DNA of 34,065 nucleotides from an uncultured Bacteroidota bacterium (GTDB lineage Bacteria; Bacteroidota; Bacteroidia; Chitinophagales; Chitinophagaceae). The position numbers and the translations under genes were made by a program. Shown piece after piece: positions 15,149 to 23,370 of this stretch. The stretch covers positions 1-34,065 of the forward strand of contig CAIVEH010000178.1 in NCBI GenBank assembly GCA_903904855.1, given 5' to 3'. Position 1 is the first letter of the stretch. Every line of letters starts with the position of its first letter. The notes below the pieces were generated by a model, which did not search any database, was not told the DNA's origin, and saw nothing but the letters and a program-made list of their open reading frames with translations.

Positions 15149-16249
15149 TTATTTCCCCTCTTTCCACTTATCCCGCAACTTCATAACCGGCTGTTCATAA
15201 TACCTGTAAAGCAGTGACGAAAAAACTATAACAACGATCCAGTAAGCGAAATACTGCAATAATCCGGCAAGTGTTGAGTCAACTTTTCTGTTAATAAACA
15301 GGGGAATGAACAACGAAAAATGAACGAGGTACATAGAGTAGGATATCTTACTGATATGCCTGACAATTGCAGAAAGGGTTTTGCTGCTCCAATCCCTGGT
15401 ACTGGCAGCATAGGGCAGGGAGAGCGCGAAAACTAATGGGATAACCAGGTAAAGAAATGCATTGCTCACAAATCTGAAAGTTGGATCAGGCTGAGAACGG
15501 AACGCCAGTTCATACTTTACAATGAAATAATAAAGCACAAGAGAACCCACCAGGCTAATGATAAAAAGCTTCTTCTTAATACTGACTATAAATGGTTTAT
15601 GGTAATAATTCAGGTAAGCAGCCAGAACGCCATACATTACCGCATCGAGCCGGAATACCACTATTTTACGTATCCCTTCATCGGGGTCAATACCGTTGAG
15701 TGGGTTGAATGCATTGAAAATCCGGATCAATAAAAACGATGCGAGATAGGCTATGAAAACCTTTACTAAAAATCCGGGTTTGTTTACTGGCTTAACTACC
15801 AGCGTGGTCAGATAGATAACTACCGGCAATGTGAGATAAAACCATTCTTCAATAGATAAGCTCCAGCCTTCAGGAAATACATGCAGCACATCGGGGTGAA
15901 CAAAATTCTGCAAGAATATATAACCCAGGTACTGATTGGCATCTATAGAATTCCCTTTTATGAAAACGAAGATGATAATGTTCAAAGATAGTATCAGCCA
16001 GTAATTGGGCAGCGTGCGGAACCACCGCCTTACCCAGAACCGCCTGACCTCTGCAAAGGTAAATTCGGTATTATCGAAGATTTTAATGAGTATACCACCA
16101 ATGAGGAAGCCGCTTAAAACAAAAAACAATTCTACCCCAATAGGCCCCAGATTTATAATATACCTTTCAAACAGGTTAATGTATTTTATAAGAACAGGAG
16201 CATTGGTAAGCCGTTGCAGCAGGCAGTAGGAGTGTGCCATAACTACCAT
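15149..16249 (-). CDS. Acyltransferase 3 family membrane protein (OafA-like)
   Basis: This is a 366-residue integral membrane O-acyltransferase with about ten hydrophobic helices. The conserved PF01757 motifs are MAHSY near the start (the family's first essential His), GVELFFVLSGFLIGG, and FPEGWSLSIEEWFYLTLPV. Such enzymes move acetyl or other acyl groups onto cell-surface sugars, lipids or peptidoglycan. The first ATG at 16249 cuts off the conserved family start. In the same frame upstream lie ERVIGLDLIRALAIVMVV residues, and the natural first codon appears to be ATC at 16301-16303, preceded by an in-frame TAA. The real protein is likely 384 residues, using a rare start, or the ATG has been lost. 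It lies 128 bp after the DUF1501 gene and has no clear operon partner. Confidence 0.85.
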   Translation of the reverse strand: MVVMAHSYCLLQRLTNAPVLIKYINLFERYIINLGPIGVELFFVLSGFLIGGILIKIFDNTEFTFAEVRRFWVRRWFRTLPNYWLILSLNIIIFVFIKGNSIDANQYLGYIFLQNFVHPDVLHVFPEGWSLSIEEWFYLTLPVVIYLTTLVVKPVNKPGFLVKVFIAYLASFLLIRIFNAFNPLNGIDPDEGIRKIVVFRLDAVMYGVLAAYLNYYHKPFIVSIKKKLFIISLVGSLVLYYFIVKYELAFRSQPDPTFRFVSNAFLYLVIPLVFALSLPYAASTRDWSSKTLSAIVRHISKISYSMYLVHFSLFIPLFINRKVDSTLAGLLQYFAYWIVVIVFSSLLYRYYEQPVMKLRDKWKEGK

Positions 16250-16377
16250 TACAATAGCCAGCGCCCTGATGAGATCCAGACCTATTACTCTTTCGTTTTT
16301 GATAGTAAAAGTTTAGGTGAAGATAATTTTTTTGGTGAAAATATGGGAATTCTAGATGGCTTGGCTACTTAAAAACA

Positions 16378-17580
16378 TTAAATAAACCCTAACTGCTGAT
16401 ACTTCCGATCCAGTATCAGTTTTGAATCAGCTTCCAGCCAGTTATCAAGCACGGTGGCATATACCTGCTTGAAGTCTATATCGTATTTCAGGTCGCCTTC
16501 GTCCAGGTCTTCGAGGCTGGGGAGGTTGTTGTAGAGGCCCGGTTTCTTAAGACTGCCACCTATAAAGAACATACTGCCGGCGGTGCCATGGTCGGTGCCG
16601 TTGCTGGCATTCTGGGCTACCCGCCTGCCAAATTCGGAGAAGGTCATTATGAGTACATCTTCAAAACGGTTGTTTTGCTTCAAGTCGGCTATAAGAGCAG
16701 TAAGGGCTTCATCAATGTTTTCGAAAAGTTTATCCTGCCGGTTCTTCTGGTCCACATGGGTATCAAAGCTGCCATGAGATACATAATAAACCTGAGTTTC
16801 GGTATTGGAAATTATGAGCGAACCGATGGTTTTCATGCGCTTGCCAATGGGGGTGGTGGGGTAGGATTGGGAAGTATTGTAGATTTTACTTTGGTCAAAA
16901 ATATAGTCGGCGGCGGAGGTGGTTTCGCGCAGGGTTTTGTATAGGTAGCCTGCCAACCGGGTTTCGTGCTCATCGTTGTGGCTGGCTATTTTCTTGAAAT
17001 AGCTGTTGGCCGCAGCATTATGAAACTGGTTGATATCCCTTACAGCTATAGCGCTCTTTTCCTCACCCTTCAGTGCAAGGCTCAAAGAGTCATCTACTTC
17101 TATGGCCAGTGAGTTGTGCCCGTTTGAGCCATCCGGTGCATTATCGAGGTATCGGCCTATCCAGCCACTGGTTACAACATCTCTGGCGGTGCTGCCCGAC
17201 TGCCAGATATCCATACTGCGGAAGTGCGATCTGTTGGGCTGCGGATAACCCACAGCATTGATGATGGCCACTTTACCATCATCGTATAGTTGTTTGATGC
17301 CTTTCAGTTTCGGGTTTAGGCCGGTATCATCGTTAAGGCTAAGCGCATCATCGCGCTTAATACCTATCTGGGGTCTGCTTTTGTAATAGATATCATTGCG
17401 TACCGGGATAATGGTATTCAAGCCATCATTGCCACCTGATAGCTGGATGACGATCAGTACTTTCTTCCTGCTGCCAGAAATAAGTGGTGGTCTGAATTCA
17501 AACCCTTTCAGGAATGAAGGTATCATCAGCGATGCGCTGGCAATGGAACCTAGCTGTATGAATTTTCTCCGGGATATCAT
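16378..17580 (-). CDS. DUF1501 family protein with Tat-type signal
   Basis: This is a 400-residue DUF1501 protein. The N-terminus is MISRRKFIQLGSIASASLMI, a twin-arginine type signal, so it is probably exported folded. Family motifs are VIQLSGGNDGLNTIIP, RSHFRSMDIWQSG, FSEFGRRVAQN, and GTDHGTAGSMFFIGG, all intact. The fold is related to alkaline phosphatase/sulfatase-like proteins, but the natural substrate is unknown. It starts 21 bp after the DUF1800 gene on the same strand, and the DUF1800-DUF1501 order is a common operon in Bacteroidota and Planctomycetota. The two products are therefore likely to work in one exported complex or pathway. No sorting domain is seen. Confidence 0.9.
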   Translation of the reverse strand: MISRRKFIQLGSIASASLMIPSFLKGFEFRPPLISGSRKKVLIVIQLSGGNDGLNTIIPVRNDIYYKSRPQIGIKRDDALSLNDDTGLNPKLKGIKQLYDDGKVAIINAVGYPQPNRSHFRSMDIWQSGSTARDVVTSGWIGRYLDNAPDGSNGHNSLAIEVDDSLSLALKGEEKSAIAVRDINQFHNAAANSYFKKIASHNDEHETRLAGYLYKTLRETTSAADYIFDQSKIYNTSQSYPTTPIGKRMKTIGSLIISNTETQVYYVSHGSFDTHVDQKNRQDKLFENIDEALTALIADLKQNNRFEDVLIMTFSEFGRRVAQNASNGTDHGTAGSMFFIGGSLKKPGLYNNLPSLEDLDEGDLKYDIDFKQVYATVLDNWLEADSKLILDRKYQQLGFI

Positions 17581-17601
17581 CCTATTATTTGTTTAAGATT
17601 A

Positions 17602-19038
17602 TCAGGCTAACTGGTACTCAGGTAATTCCATCAATAGTATGGTGAGGCTCTTAATGAAAGTATCAGCATTGGTTGTATCTGCATATGAAACAACATCATT
17701 GAGTTTATCGTCGGGCAGTGTTACCGGCAATAAATAACCGGCAAGTGTTTTGGGCAATTCCAGGGTTTTATATTTTTTCCAGTTGCTCAGGTACTCATCC
17801 CAATTCACCGACACCTTACCTACTCTGAATTGTTTTTCACCAGTTTTGAATTTGTCCTTTTCTTTGCTAATTTGCATAGCCACACGCATTTCTTTATCGT
17901 TGTCTTTGGCTGCAAGGTTTAATTCTTTTGAACCAAAGAATGCCTCCGGTAATCGCATCCGGATGACCAATGATGAGCTATCAATCCAGTTTTTACCTCC
18001 CGGCCAGCCTGCCACATTGGGCGGATTGAACAAGTGCTGCCCCAGTATACGCTGCAGGTTAAGTATGGTTTTGTCTTTGTTGAATTGCATGGGCAAAAGA
18101 CGCTGATAACCAACCAATAATTCGATGGGTGATTTTATCTTAGCGCCAACAGTTTTTACGCTGTAAAACCAATCCGAAGTGAATATATTGCGGAGCAAAT
18201 TGCCAATATCGTAATTGCTTTTGTAGAAATGCTTTGCCAGTTCATTGACATGCTTTTCATTGACCTGCTCATCGCTTACAAAGAATCGATATAGTTTCTG
18301 AGTGATGAAAACGGAGGTCTGTTTTTGTTCGAGAAGAATGTTCAGGATATCATCACCATTAAAATTGCCTGTCATACCCAGGAATTTTTTTTCACCATCG
18401 TCATGCTGTTTCGCCTTAAAAATAAACTCACCTTCATCGGTAAAATTCCAGCCGGTAAATGCCCTTGCAGCTTCCTTTATATCGTCCTCGGTATAATGGC
18501 CGCGGCCAAGCGTAAAGAGTTCCATAACCTCGCGTGCAAAGTTTTCGTTGGGGTGTTGTTTGCGGTTTTGGCGGTTATTCAGGTATTGCAGCATGGCCGG
18601 GCTTTTGGAAACATCACGCAGCATATCACCAAAATTGCCCAGGGCATTCTTGCGAAAAATATGTAGCAGCTTCTGGTCATAATATGGATTATCTATGTGG
18701 GTAGCAAAGTGCCCATGCCAGAACAAAGCTGTCTTCTCCAGCAACGGATAATAACTACTTACCATAGCCATCTCCCACAGCGTATTCAGGTCATTGGTTA
18801 TCTCCCTGAATTCTTTCTTTTTGGCTTTTCGCACCGAATCATCGGCAATTTCCTTCATGGCCCTTGGCGAATGGTCGGCCCATTCCTGATCAGTAACCAT
18901 TTCAAGTGGCCCCGGTAAAGATTTTGGGTAAAGCTTTTCTACTGCCTGTTCAATGGGCATCGGATTTTGATAATCTTCCAATGAGATACCAAATCCGGCC
19001 CTAGCATAGAGCAGTTTATTTTTTTGTTGCAGATCCAT
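17602..19038 (-). CDS. DUF1800 family protein
   Basis: This is a 478-residue DUF1800 protein. It shows LLYARAGFG at the start, then FWHGHFATHIDN, ENFAREVMELFTLGRGHYTEDDI, ARAFTGWNF, and NPPNVAGWPGGKNWID, all hallmarks of the family. It has no obvious signal peptide at this start (MDLQQKNKLLYARAGFG), as is common in this family. Its partner carries a Tat signal, so co-export is possible but only inferred. It is the first gene of the pair, 21 bp upstream of DUF1501. The biochemical function is not established. The length is normal and no lesion is seen. Confidence 0.9.
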   Translation of the reverse strand: MDLQQKNKLLYARAGFGISLEDYQNPMPIEQAVEKLYPKSLPGPLEMVTDQEWADHSPRAMKEIADDSVRKAKKKEFREITNDLNTLWEMAMVSSYYPLLEKTALFWHGHFATHIDNPYYDQKLLHIFRKNALGNFGDMLRDVSKSPAMLQYLNNRQNRKQHPNENFAREVMELFTLGRGHYTEDDIKEAARAFTGWNFTDEGEFIFKAKQHDDGEKKFLGMTGNFNGDDILNILLEQKQTSVFITQKLYRFFVSDEQVNEKHVNELAKHFYKSNYDIGNLLRNIFTSDWFYSVKTVGAKIKSPIELLVGYQRLLPMQFNKDKTILNLQRILGQHLFNPPNVAGWPGGKNWIDSSSLVIRMRLPEAFFGSKELNLAAKDNDKEMRVAMQISKEKDKFKTGEKQFRVGKVSVNWDEYLSNWKKYKTLELPKTLAGYLLPVTLPDDKLNDVVSYADTTNADTFIKSLTILLMELPEYQLA

Positions 19039-19155
19039 GAAAGTAAGTTACTGGGGTTTGACTTTATATCTAATCGCTGGTTTAAATATCTAAAGGTTCA
19101 AGCGATTTCTTAACATTTAAAATATATGAGAATTTTAAATAACCCTATCTGAAAT

Positions 19156-20430
19156 TTAAACCATAAAATACAACAACGCCACTGCCGCCACTGTCATTAA
19201 TACAAAAGTAGCAACCCCCAATATGTTGGCACGGGTGTTATTTATATGCTCTCCCATAATTTGTTTGTTATTGCAAATATGCATAATCATAGCTATCAGC
19301 ACTGGAGCAGTAAGGCCATAAAGAATTGCGGAATAGAGTAACGCCTTTATTGGGCTAATACCCAGATAATTCATAGATAGACCTGCAATCAGCGATATCC
19401 CTATGATGATATAAAACCATTTTGCGTCATGGAACTTTTTATCTAGCCCCATTTTCAGATTGAATGTTTCGGAAAAAATGTAGGAAAGGGCGCCACTTAA
19501 CACTGGGATGGCGAGTAACCCTGTGCCAATAACGCCAAATGCAAATAAGTAATAAGCCATATCTCCAGCCAGTGGCCGCAATGCCTGCGCCGCCTGCTCT
19601 ACGGTATCAATTTTATGAACACCTGAAGTTGCCAGCACAGCCCCGGTGGTCAAAATGATAAAAAACATGACGACATTGGAGAATAACATGCCAATGTTTA
19701 CATCCATCCGCATAGCCCTGTACATACGATGGCCGGCAACGAATATTTTAGTTTGTTTCTTTTGTTTTTCGTTCATTTCCTCTACCTCCATCGATGTCTG
19801 CCAGAAAAATAGATAGGGTGAAATCGTAGTACCCAGAATGCCTACCAGTATGCCCAGATATTCCTTATTGAATTGAATATGAGGGATAAAGGTGGCAATG
19901 AACACCGCTTGCCAGTCTGTTTTGGTAAAAAAAGGTACCAGCAGATAAACCAGCAAGGTCATAGCCAGGTATTTCAATACAGCTGCAATTTTATGATAGG
20001 AGAAAAACACAATGAAAATCAGCAGAAGTACTGTAAAACTAACAGAGAAGAAAGCGGCATCTATCCCCGGAACAATCAGGTTTGCAACCGCGCCCATGCC
20101 TGCTATATCTGCTCCAATATTCATTACAATAGCCGGTGCACTGAACAGCAGCATGACATATAAAACCCACCTGGGATAATGCTGTTTCAAAACACTGGTA
20201 AGACCTTGACCGGTAGCCAGACCTATGCGGGCACACATTTCCTGTATCGCTGCCATTAAAGGGAAAGTAACCCAGGCAGTCCATAATGTAGATAAGCCAT
20301 ATTGAGCCCCTGCCTGCGAATAGGTGGCAATACCCGAGGGGTCGTCATCGCTGGCGCCGGTTATAAGACCCGGTCCCAGCATCTTTACTATTTTCCTGAA
20401 ACTGATTTTTTCTTCTGATCGCTTCAGCAT
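19156..20430 (-). CDS. NRAMP-like divalent metal transporter, variant site
   Basis: This is a 424-residue protein with about eleven transmembrane helices. The N-terminal GPGLITGASDDDPSGIATYS aligns with the first helix of NRAMP (canonical GPGF...DPGN), and EYLGILVGILGTTISPYLFF aligns with helix 6 (canonical G-A-x-V-M-P-H-N). D30 keeps the metal Asp. The Asn of DPGN is Gly33, and the Met of MPH is replaced by Ser204 (S-P-Y). Canonical NRAMPs carry Mn2+ or Fe2+ with H+, and the Met selects against Ca2+ and Mg2+. Relatives lacking it (the NRMT clade) are known to carry Mg2+, so the ion carried here may be Mg2+ or another ion (inference). An inverted repeat sits just before the start. Confidence 0.85.
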   Translation of the reverse strand: MLKRSEEKISFRKIVKMLGPGLITGASDDDPSGIATYSQAGAQYGLSTLWTAWVTFPLMAAIQEMCARIGLATGQGLTSVLKQHYPRWVLYVMLLFSAPAIVMNIGADIAGMGAVANLIVPGIDAAFFSVSFTVLLLIFIVFFSYHKIAAVLKYLAMTLLVYLLVPFFTKTDWQAVFIATFIPHIQFNKEYLGILVGILGTTISPYLFFWQTSMEVEEMNEKQKKQTKIFVAGHRMYRAMRMDVNIGMLFSNVVMFFIILTTGAVLATSGVHKIDTVEQAAQALRPLAGDMAYYLFAFGVIGTGLLAIPVLSGALSYIFSETFNLKMGLDKKFHDAKWFYIIIGISLIAGLSMNYLGISPIKALLYSAILYGLTAPVLIAMIMHICNNKQIMGEHINNTRANILGVATFVLMTVAAVALLYFMV

Positions 20431-20434
20431 GAAA

Positions 20435-20458
20435 TAAAGTTAGGTGGTATTACACCAC
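20435..20458 (-). promoter_or_regulatory. Possible promoter and operator of the NRAMP-like gene
   Basis: Read on the minus strand, GTGGT-GTAAT-ACCAC (20444-20458) is a 5-bp inverted repeat with a 5-bp spacer. It abuts TAACTTTA (20435-20442), which resembles the -7 element with a final A. A metal regulator could bind there, but the elements are short and the spacing to ATG 20430 is very tight. Confidence 0.25.
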
Positions 20459-20572
20459 TGGATATGATAAATATCAGCCGGAAGAAATTTTTAATCAATA
20501 TCTATAGTAGAAGGTCAGTCGAAATATTTATTGTTATCTAACATTCGATAATCTTTTTACAAAATTCAATGG

Positions 20573-20580
20573 TAGATTTG
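20573..20580 (+). promoter_or_regulatory. -7 element (TAGATTTG) before the outer-membrane barrel gene
   Basis: TAGATTTG fits TAnnTTTG and lies 28 bp before the TTG start at 20609. A T-rich stretch (about 20552-20558) stands where a TTTG -33 element would be expected, but it is not a clean match. Confidence 0.5.
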
Positions 20581-20608
20581 CCCCTTATTTTCTGTAATAT
20601 TCCGTCAA

Positions 20609-23074
20609 TTGAGTTTAATTACGCGTTTCTTTCTCAGCCTGGGAATATTCATGTTATTCTTTTATGCAGGAGTAGCCCAGCAGGCGACTCCTGCTGGTAC
20701 TTTTAAGATCAAAGGAAGGATTGTTGACACCCTCACAAAACAACCCATAGGTTATGCTGCCGTAACAGTTTTTCTCAATGGCAGCAGTGCTGTTGCCGGT
20801 GGTATGATAACTGACGATAACGGCAATTTTACAATTGACAACCTTTCTGCCGGCGACTATACAGTTAAGGTTGATTACATTGGTTACAATATTAAAACTA
20901 CACCTGGAATAACCCTGAATGACAAACATCTGGTAAACAATATCGGGAATTTGCCCATTTCAAGCAGCGCCAAAGCGCTAAAAGATGTAACGATAACCGG
21001 CACCCGAAACTATATGGAAAACCACCTGGATAAGCTGGTTTATAATGTGGAGAAGGATGTTACTAGCCAGGGCGGTATAGCTACCGATGTGCTTAAAAAA
21101 CTGCCCATGGTGAATGTTGATATTGACGGCAATGTGGATCTGTTGGGCGATAGGAATGTACGGGTTTTCATCAATGGCAAACCTTCAGCTATGTTTGACA
21201 ATAACCTGGCCGAAGCGCTCAAAATGATACCTGCGAACCAGATAAAAAGCATTGAGGTGATTACCAGTCCGGGGTCGCAATATGATGCGCAGGGTACTGG
21301 GGGGATTATAAATATCATACTTAAAGACAATAAGGCAAAAGGCATGAACGGCAATGTGTCTGTATCAGGAGGAACAAGATATCAGAATGGCAATACCAGC
21401 CTGCATGTTAAAAATGGAGATCTGGATGTCAGCGCATCGCTTAGCGGAAATATGCAGCTGAACACCAGAACCTTGACAAATTTCAACCGCAATGCCGATT
21501 CGCTTTCTCTGATTCAGGATGGTTATAGCCAGGTGCAGCGAAACGGCTACCGGGCCCAAACTGGCTTCGACTGGGCTATAACGAAGACTGATGATATCAA
21601 TGGCTCATTTGCCTATAACAACTTTGGCAATACCAATCAGGGCTTTGTGAACCAGGATCAGCGGACCAATTTGATTGATACATACTCCACTACCAATACC
21701 AACAACTATTTCAGGTACAGAGGCGAAGACTGGAACCTGAATTATAAAAAGAAATTCAGCCGCGATGGTCAGGAGCTTAACCTTTCTTACCAGGGCAGCC
21801 TTGGGGGCAGTGATTTCTGGTACAGGCAGCATCAGACATATACCCGTAATGATTCGGTATTTATTGGAGCAAGAGGCAACAACGGCTTTCATGACCTGGA
21901 GAATAATGTTTCAGCAGATTATGCACACCCTTTCTCGAAGGATGTGCAATTGAATACTGGCTTAAGAGCTGCTTTCAGCCGGATAAATAGTGCGTCCGAT
22001 CATTATGCATTACTGACTTATCCCGATATTTATTCAACTGACCCTTTTCAAACTAACAACTTCAATTTTAACCGTGATATTTATGCCGCATATGCTACTA
22101 TCACTTTTCCACTGCCCGACAGTTTCAGAATGAAAATCGGTGTGCGCGATGAATACACAATCAACAGTGTGCCCAATGATACTTTTACTATCCCTTCTGA
22201 CAATTTTATAACCCCATCAGGCATAATCTCGCGCAGCCTGAGGCATAATCAGACCATAAAACTCAGTTATGCACGGCGCATTCAGCGGCCCGGCTATGGC
22301 CAGTACAACCCATTTATAAATGCTACCGACCCAACAAGCTTCTCAACCGGAAACCCTAAAATACAATCACAGAAAATGCATACTGCCGAACTATCGTGGT
22401 ATAAATTTTTTGACAAGGGCAGCAATATATTGGTTACTTTTTTCTACCGCTATTCCGAGTTCGACTGGCAAGGCTTCAGCACCTATTACGATACCTTCAG
22501 GGTAGGGGATTCACTTTATAAAAACGTAACTGTAAGCAAAACGGTCAATGCCGGCAGTCAGCAGAATGGAGGGCTCAACCTATCTGGGGCTTGGATTGTG
22601 AATGAAAAACTCCAGATCAGACCGAGTGCTTCCTTTTTCCGGAAGGCAATTCAAAGCAACTTAATAACCAATGGGACCAACAGCAGTTTCAACTACAGGG
22701 TGAATATCAACATCAATTACCAGTTTAATAAGAACCTGATCGCAGAATTTTATGGCGGATATTATTCCGTAAGACAGGAGTTGCAAAGCAGGTTTCCGGG
22801 ATATGTAAGTTATAGTTGTGGTGTAAAGCAACAATTCTGGAATAAAAAAGGTACTTTATCTTTTGCTGCTCTGGAACCATTTAATACCTTCACTAAACAG
22901 ATAAGCTACACCAACGCAAGTAATTATAATTCATTTAGTAAGCGTCAATATCCCTTGCAGTATTTTTCTCTCAGTTTCTCCTATAAATTCGGTAAGATAG
23001 AGTACACCGAAAAGAAGCCGGAAGCAGAAGAGGGTGGGGAGCATCAGCAAAGCAATCCGGCTACGGGGCAGTAA
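20609..23074 (+). CDS. TonB-receptor-like outer-membrane beta-barrel protein
   Basis: This is an 821-residue protein with a TTG start at 20609. The next in-frame ATG (20651) would cut the signal peptide, so TTG is preferred. The signal peptide is MSLITRFFLSLGIFMLFFYA and ends near AQQ. Residues about 30-110 are a carboxypeptidase-regulatory-like domain (FKIKGRIVD, GDYTVKVDYIGYN). Next comes a plug domain (about 115-230) with KLVYNVEKD, LLGDRNVRVFINGKPS, IKSIEVITSPGSQYDAQGTG and GIINIILK. The rest is a long OMP_b-brl_3-type barrel of aromatic strands. Such proteins bind or import large ligands, or act as outer-membrane receptors. No SusD partner is adjacent, so the ligand is unknown. The protein ends in a hydrophilic tail rather than an aromatic residue. 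Confidence 0.88.
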   Translation: MSLITRFFLSLGIFMLFFYAGVAQQATPAGTFKIKGRIVDTLTKQPIGYAAVTVFLNGSSAVAGGMITDDNGNFTIDNLSAGDYTVKVDYIGYNIKTTPGITLNDKHLVNNIGNLPISSSAKALKDVTITGTRNYMENHLDKLVYNVEKDVTSQGGIATDVLKKLPMVNVDIDGNVDLLGDRNVRVFINGKPSAMFDNNLAEALKMIPANQIKSIEVITSPGSQYDAQGTGGIINIILKDNKAKGMNGNVSVSGGTRYQNGNTSLHVKNGDLDVSASLSGNMQLNTRTLTNFNRNADSLSLIQDGYSQVQRNGYRAQTGFDWAITKTDDINGSFAYNNFGNTNQGFVNQDQRTNLIDTYSTTNTNNYFRYRGEDWNLNYKKKFSRDGQELNLSYQGSLGGSDFWYRQHQTYTRNDSVFIGARGNNGFHDLENNVSADYAHPFSKDVQLNTGLRAAFSRINSASDHYALLTYPDIYSTDPFQTNNFNFNRDIYAAYATITFPLPDSFRMKIGVRDEYTINSVPNDTFTIPSDNFITPSGIISRSLRHNQTIKLSYARRIQRPGYGQYNPFINATDPTSFSTGNPKIQSQKMHTAELSWYKFFDKGSNILVTFFYRYSEFDWQGFSTYYDTFRVGDSLYKNVTVSKTVNAGSQQNGGLNLSGAWIVNEKLQIRPSASFFRKAIQSNLITNGTNSSFNYRVNININYQFNKNLIAEFYGGYYSVRQELQSRFPGYVSYSCGVKQQFWNKKGTLSFAALEPFNTFTKQISYTNASNYNSFSKRQYPLQYFSLSFSYKFGKIEYTEKKPEAEEGGEHQQSNPATGQ

Positions 23075-23104
23075 AAGACACCAAATTCAGTTTTCTTAGT
23101 AGGG

Positions 23105-23314
23105 CTATTTCTTCTTGACTATGAGATTAATTATCAATATGATTATTGCCACCGCTTCTATAAACATTCCACCCAACAATGTCTGACTACCACCAGGCCA
23201 GTGTTGCACTTTAAGAGTAGCTCCGGCAATTAAAAGAATAACTCCAATTACAAGAACCGAGATACCGAGATTAACACCTTTATTCGAACTTTTATTGATT
23301 GAGTTTGCATCCAT
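23105..23314 (-). CDS. GldL-like two-helix membrane protein
   Basis: This 69-residue protein is best started at ATG 23314 (MDANSINKSS); a longer frame to 23371 would overlap the hexosaminidase end and adds no signal. It has two transmembrane helices (LGISVLVIGVILLIAGATL and MFIEAVAIIILIINLIV) separated by KVQHWPGGSQ. The 'HWPG' turn between two helices is the pattern of the N-terminus of GldL, the inner-membrane motor protein of T9SS and gliding. The long GldL coiled coil is absent. It may be a small paralogue or an unrelated protein using the same helical hairpin. It is downstream of and co-oriented with the GH20 gene, 57 bp apart. Confidence 0.65.
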   Translation of the reverse strand: MDANSINKSSNKGVNLGISVLVIGVILLIAGATLKVQHWPGGSQTLLGGMFIEAVAIIILIINLIVKKK

Positions 23315-23370
23315 TTTATTTAATGTTTTTTTGTTTGAAAATGTTATTTGAATTACTGTTACTAACCGCA

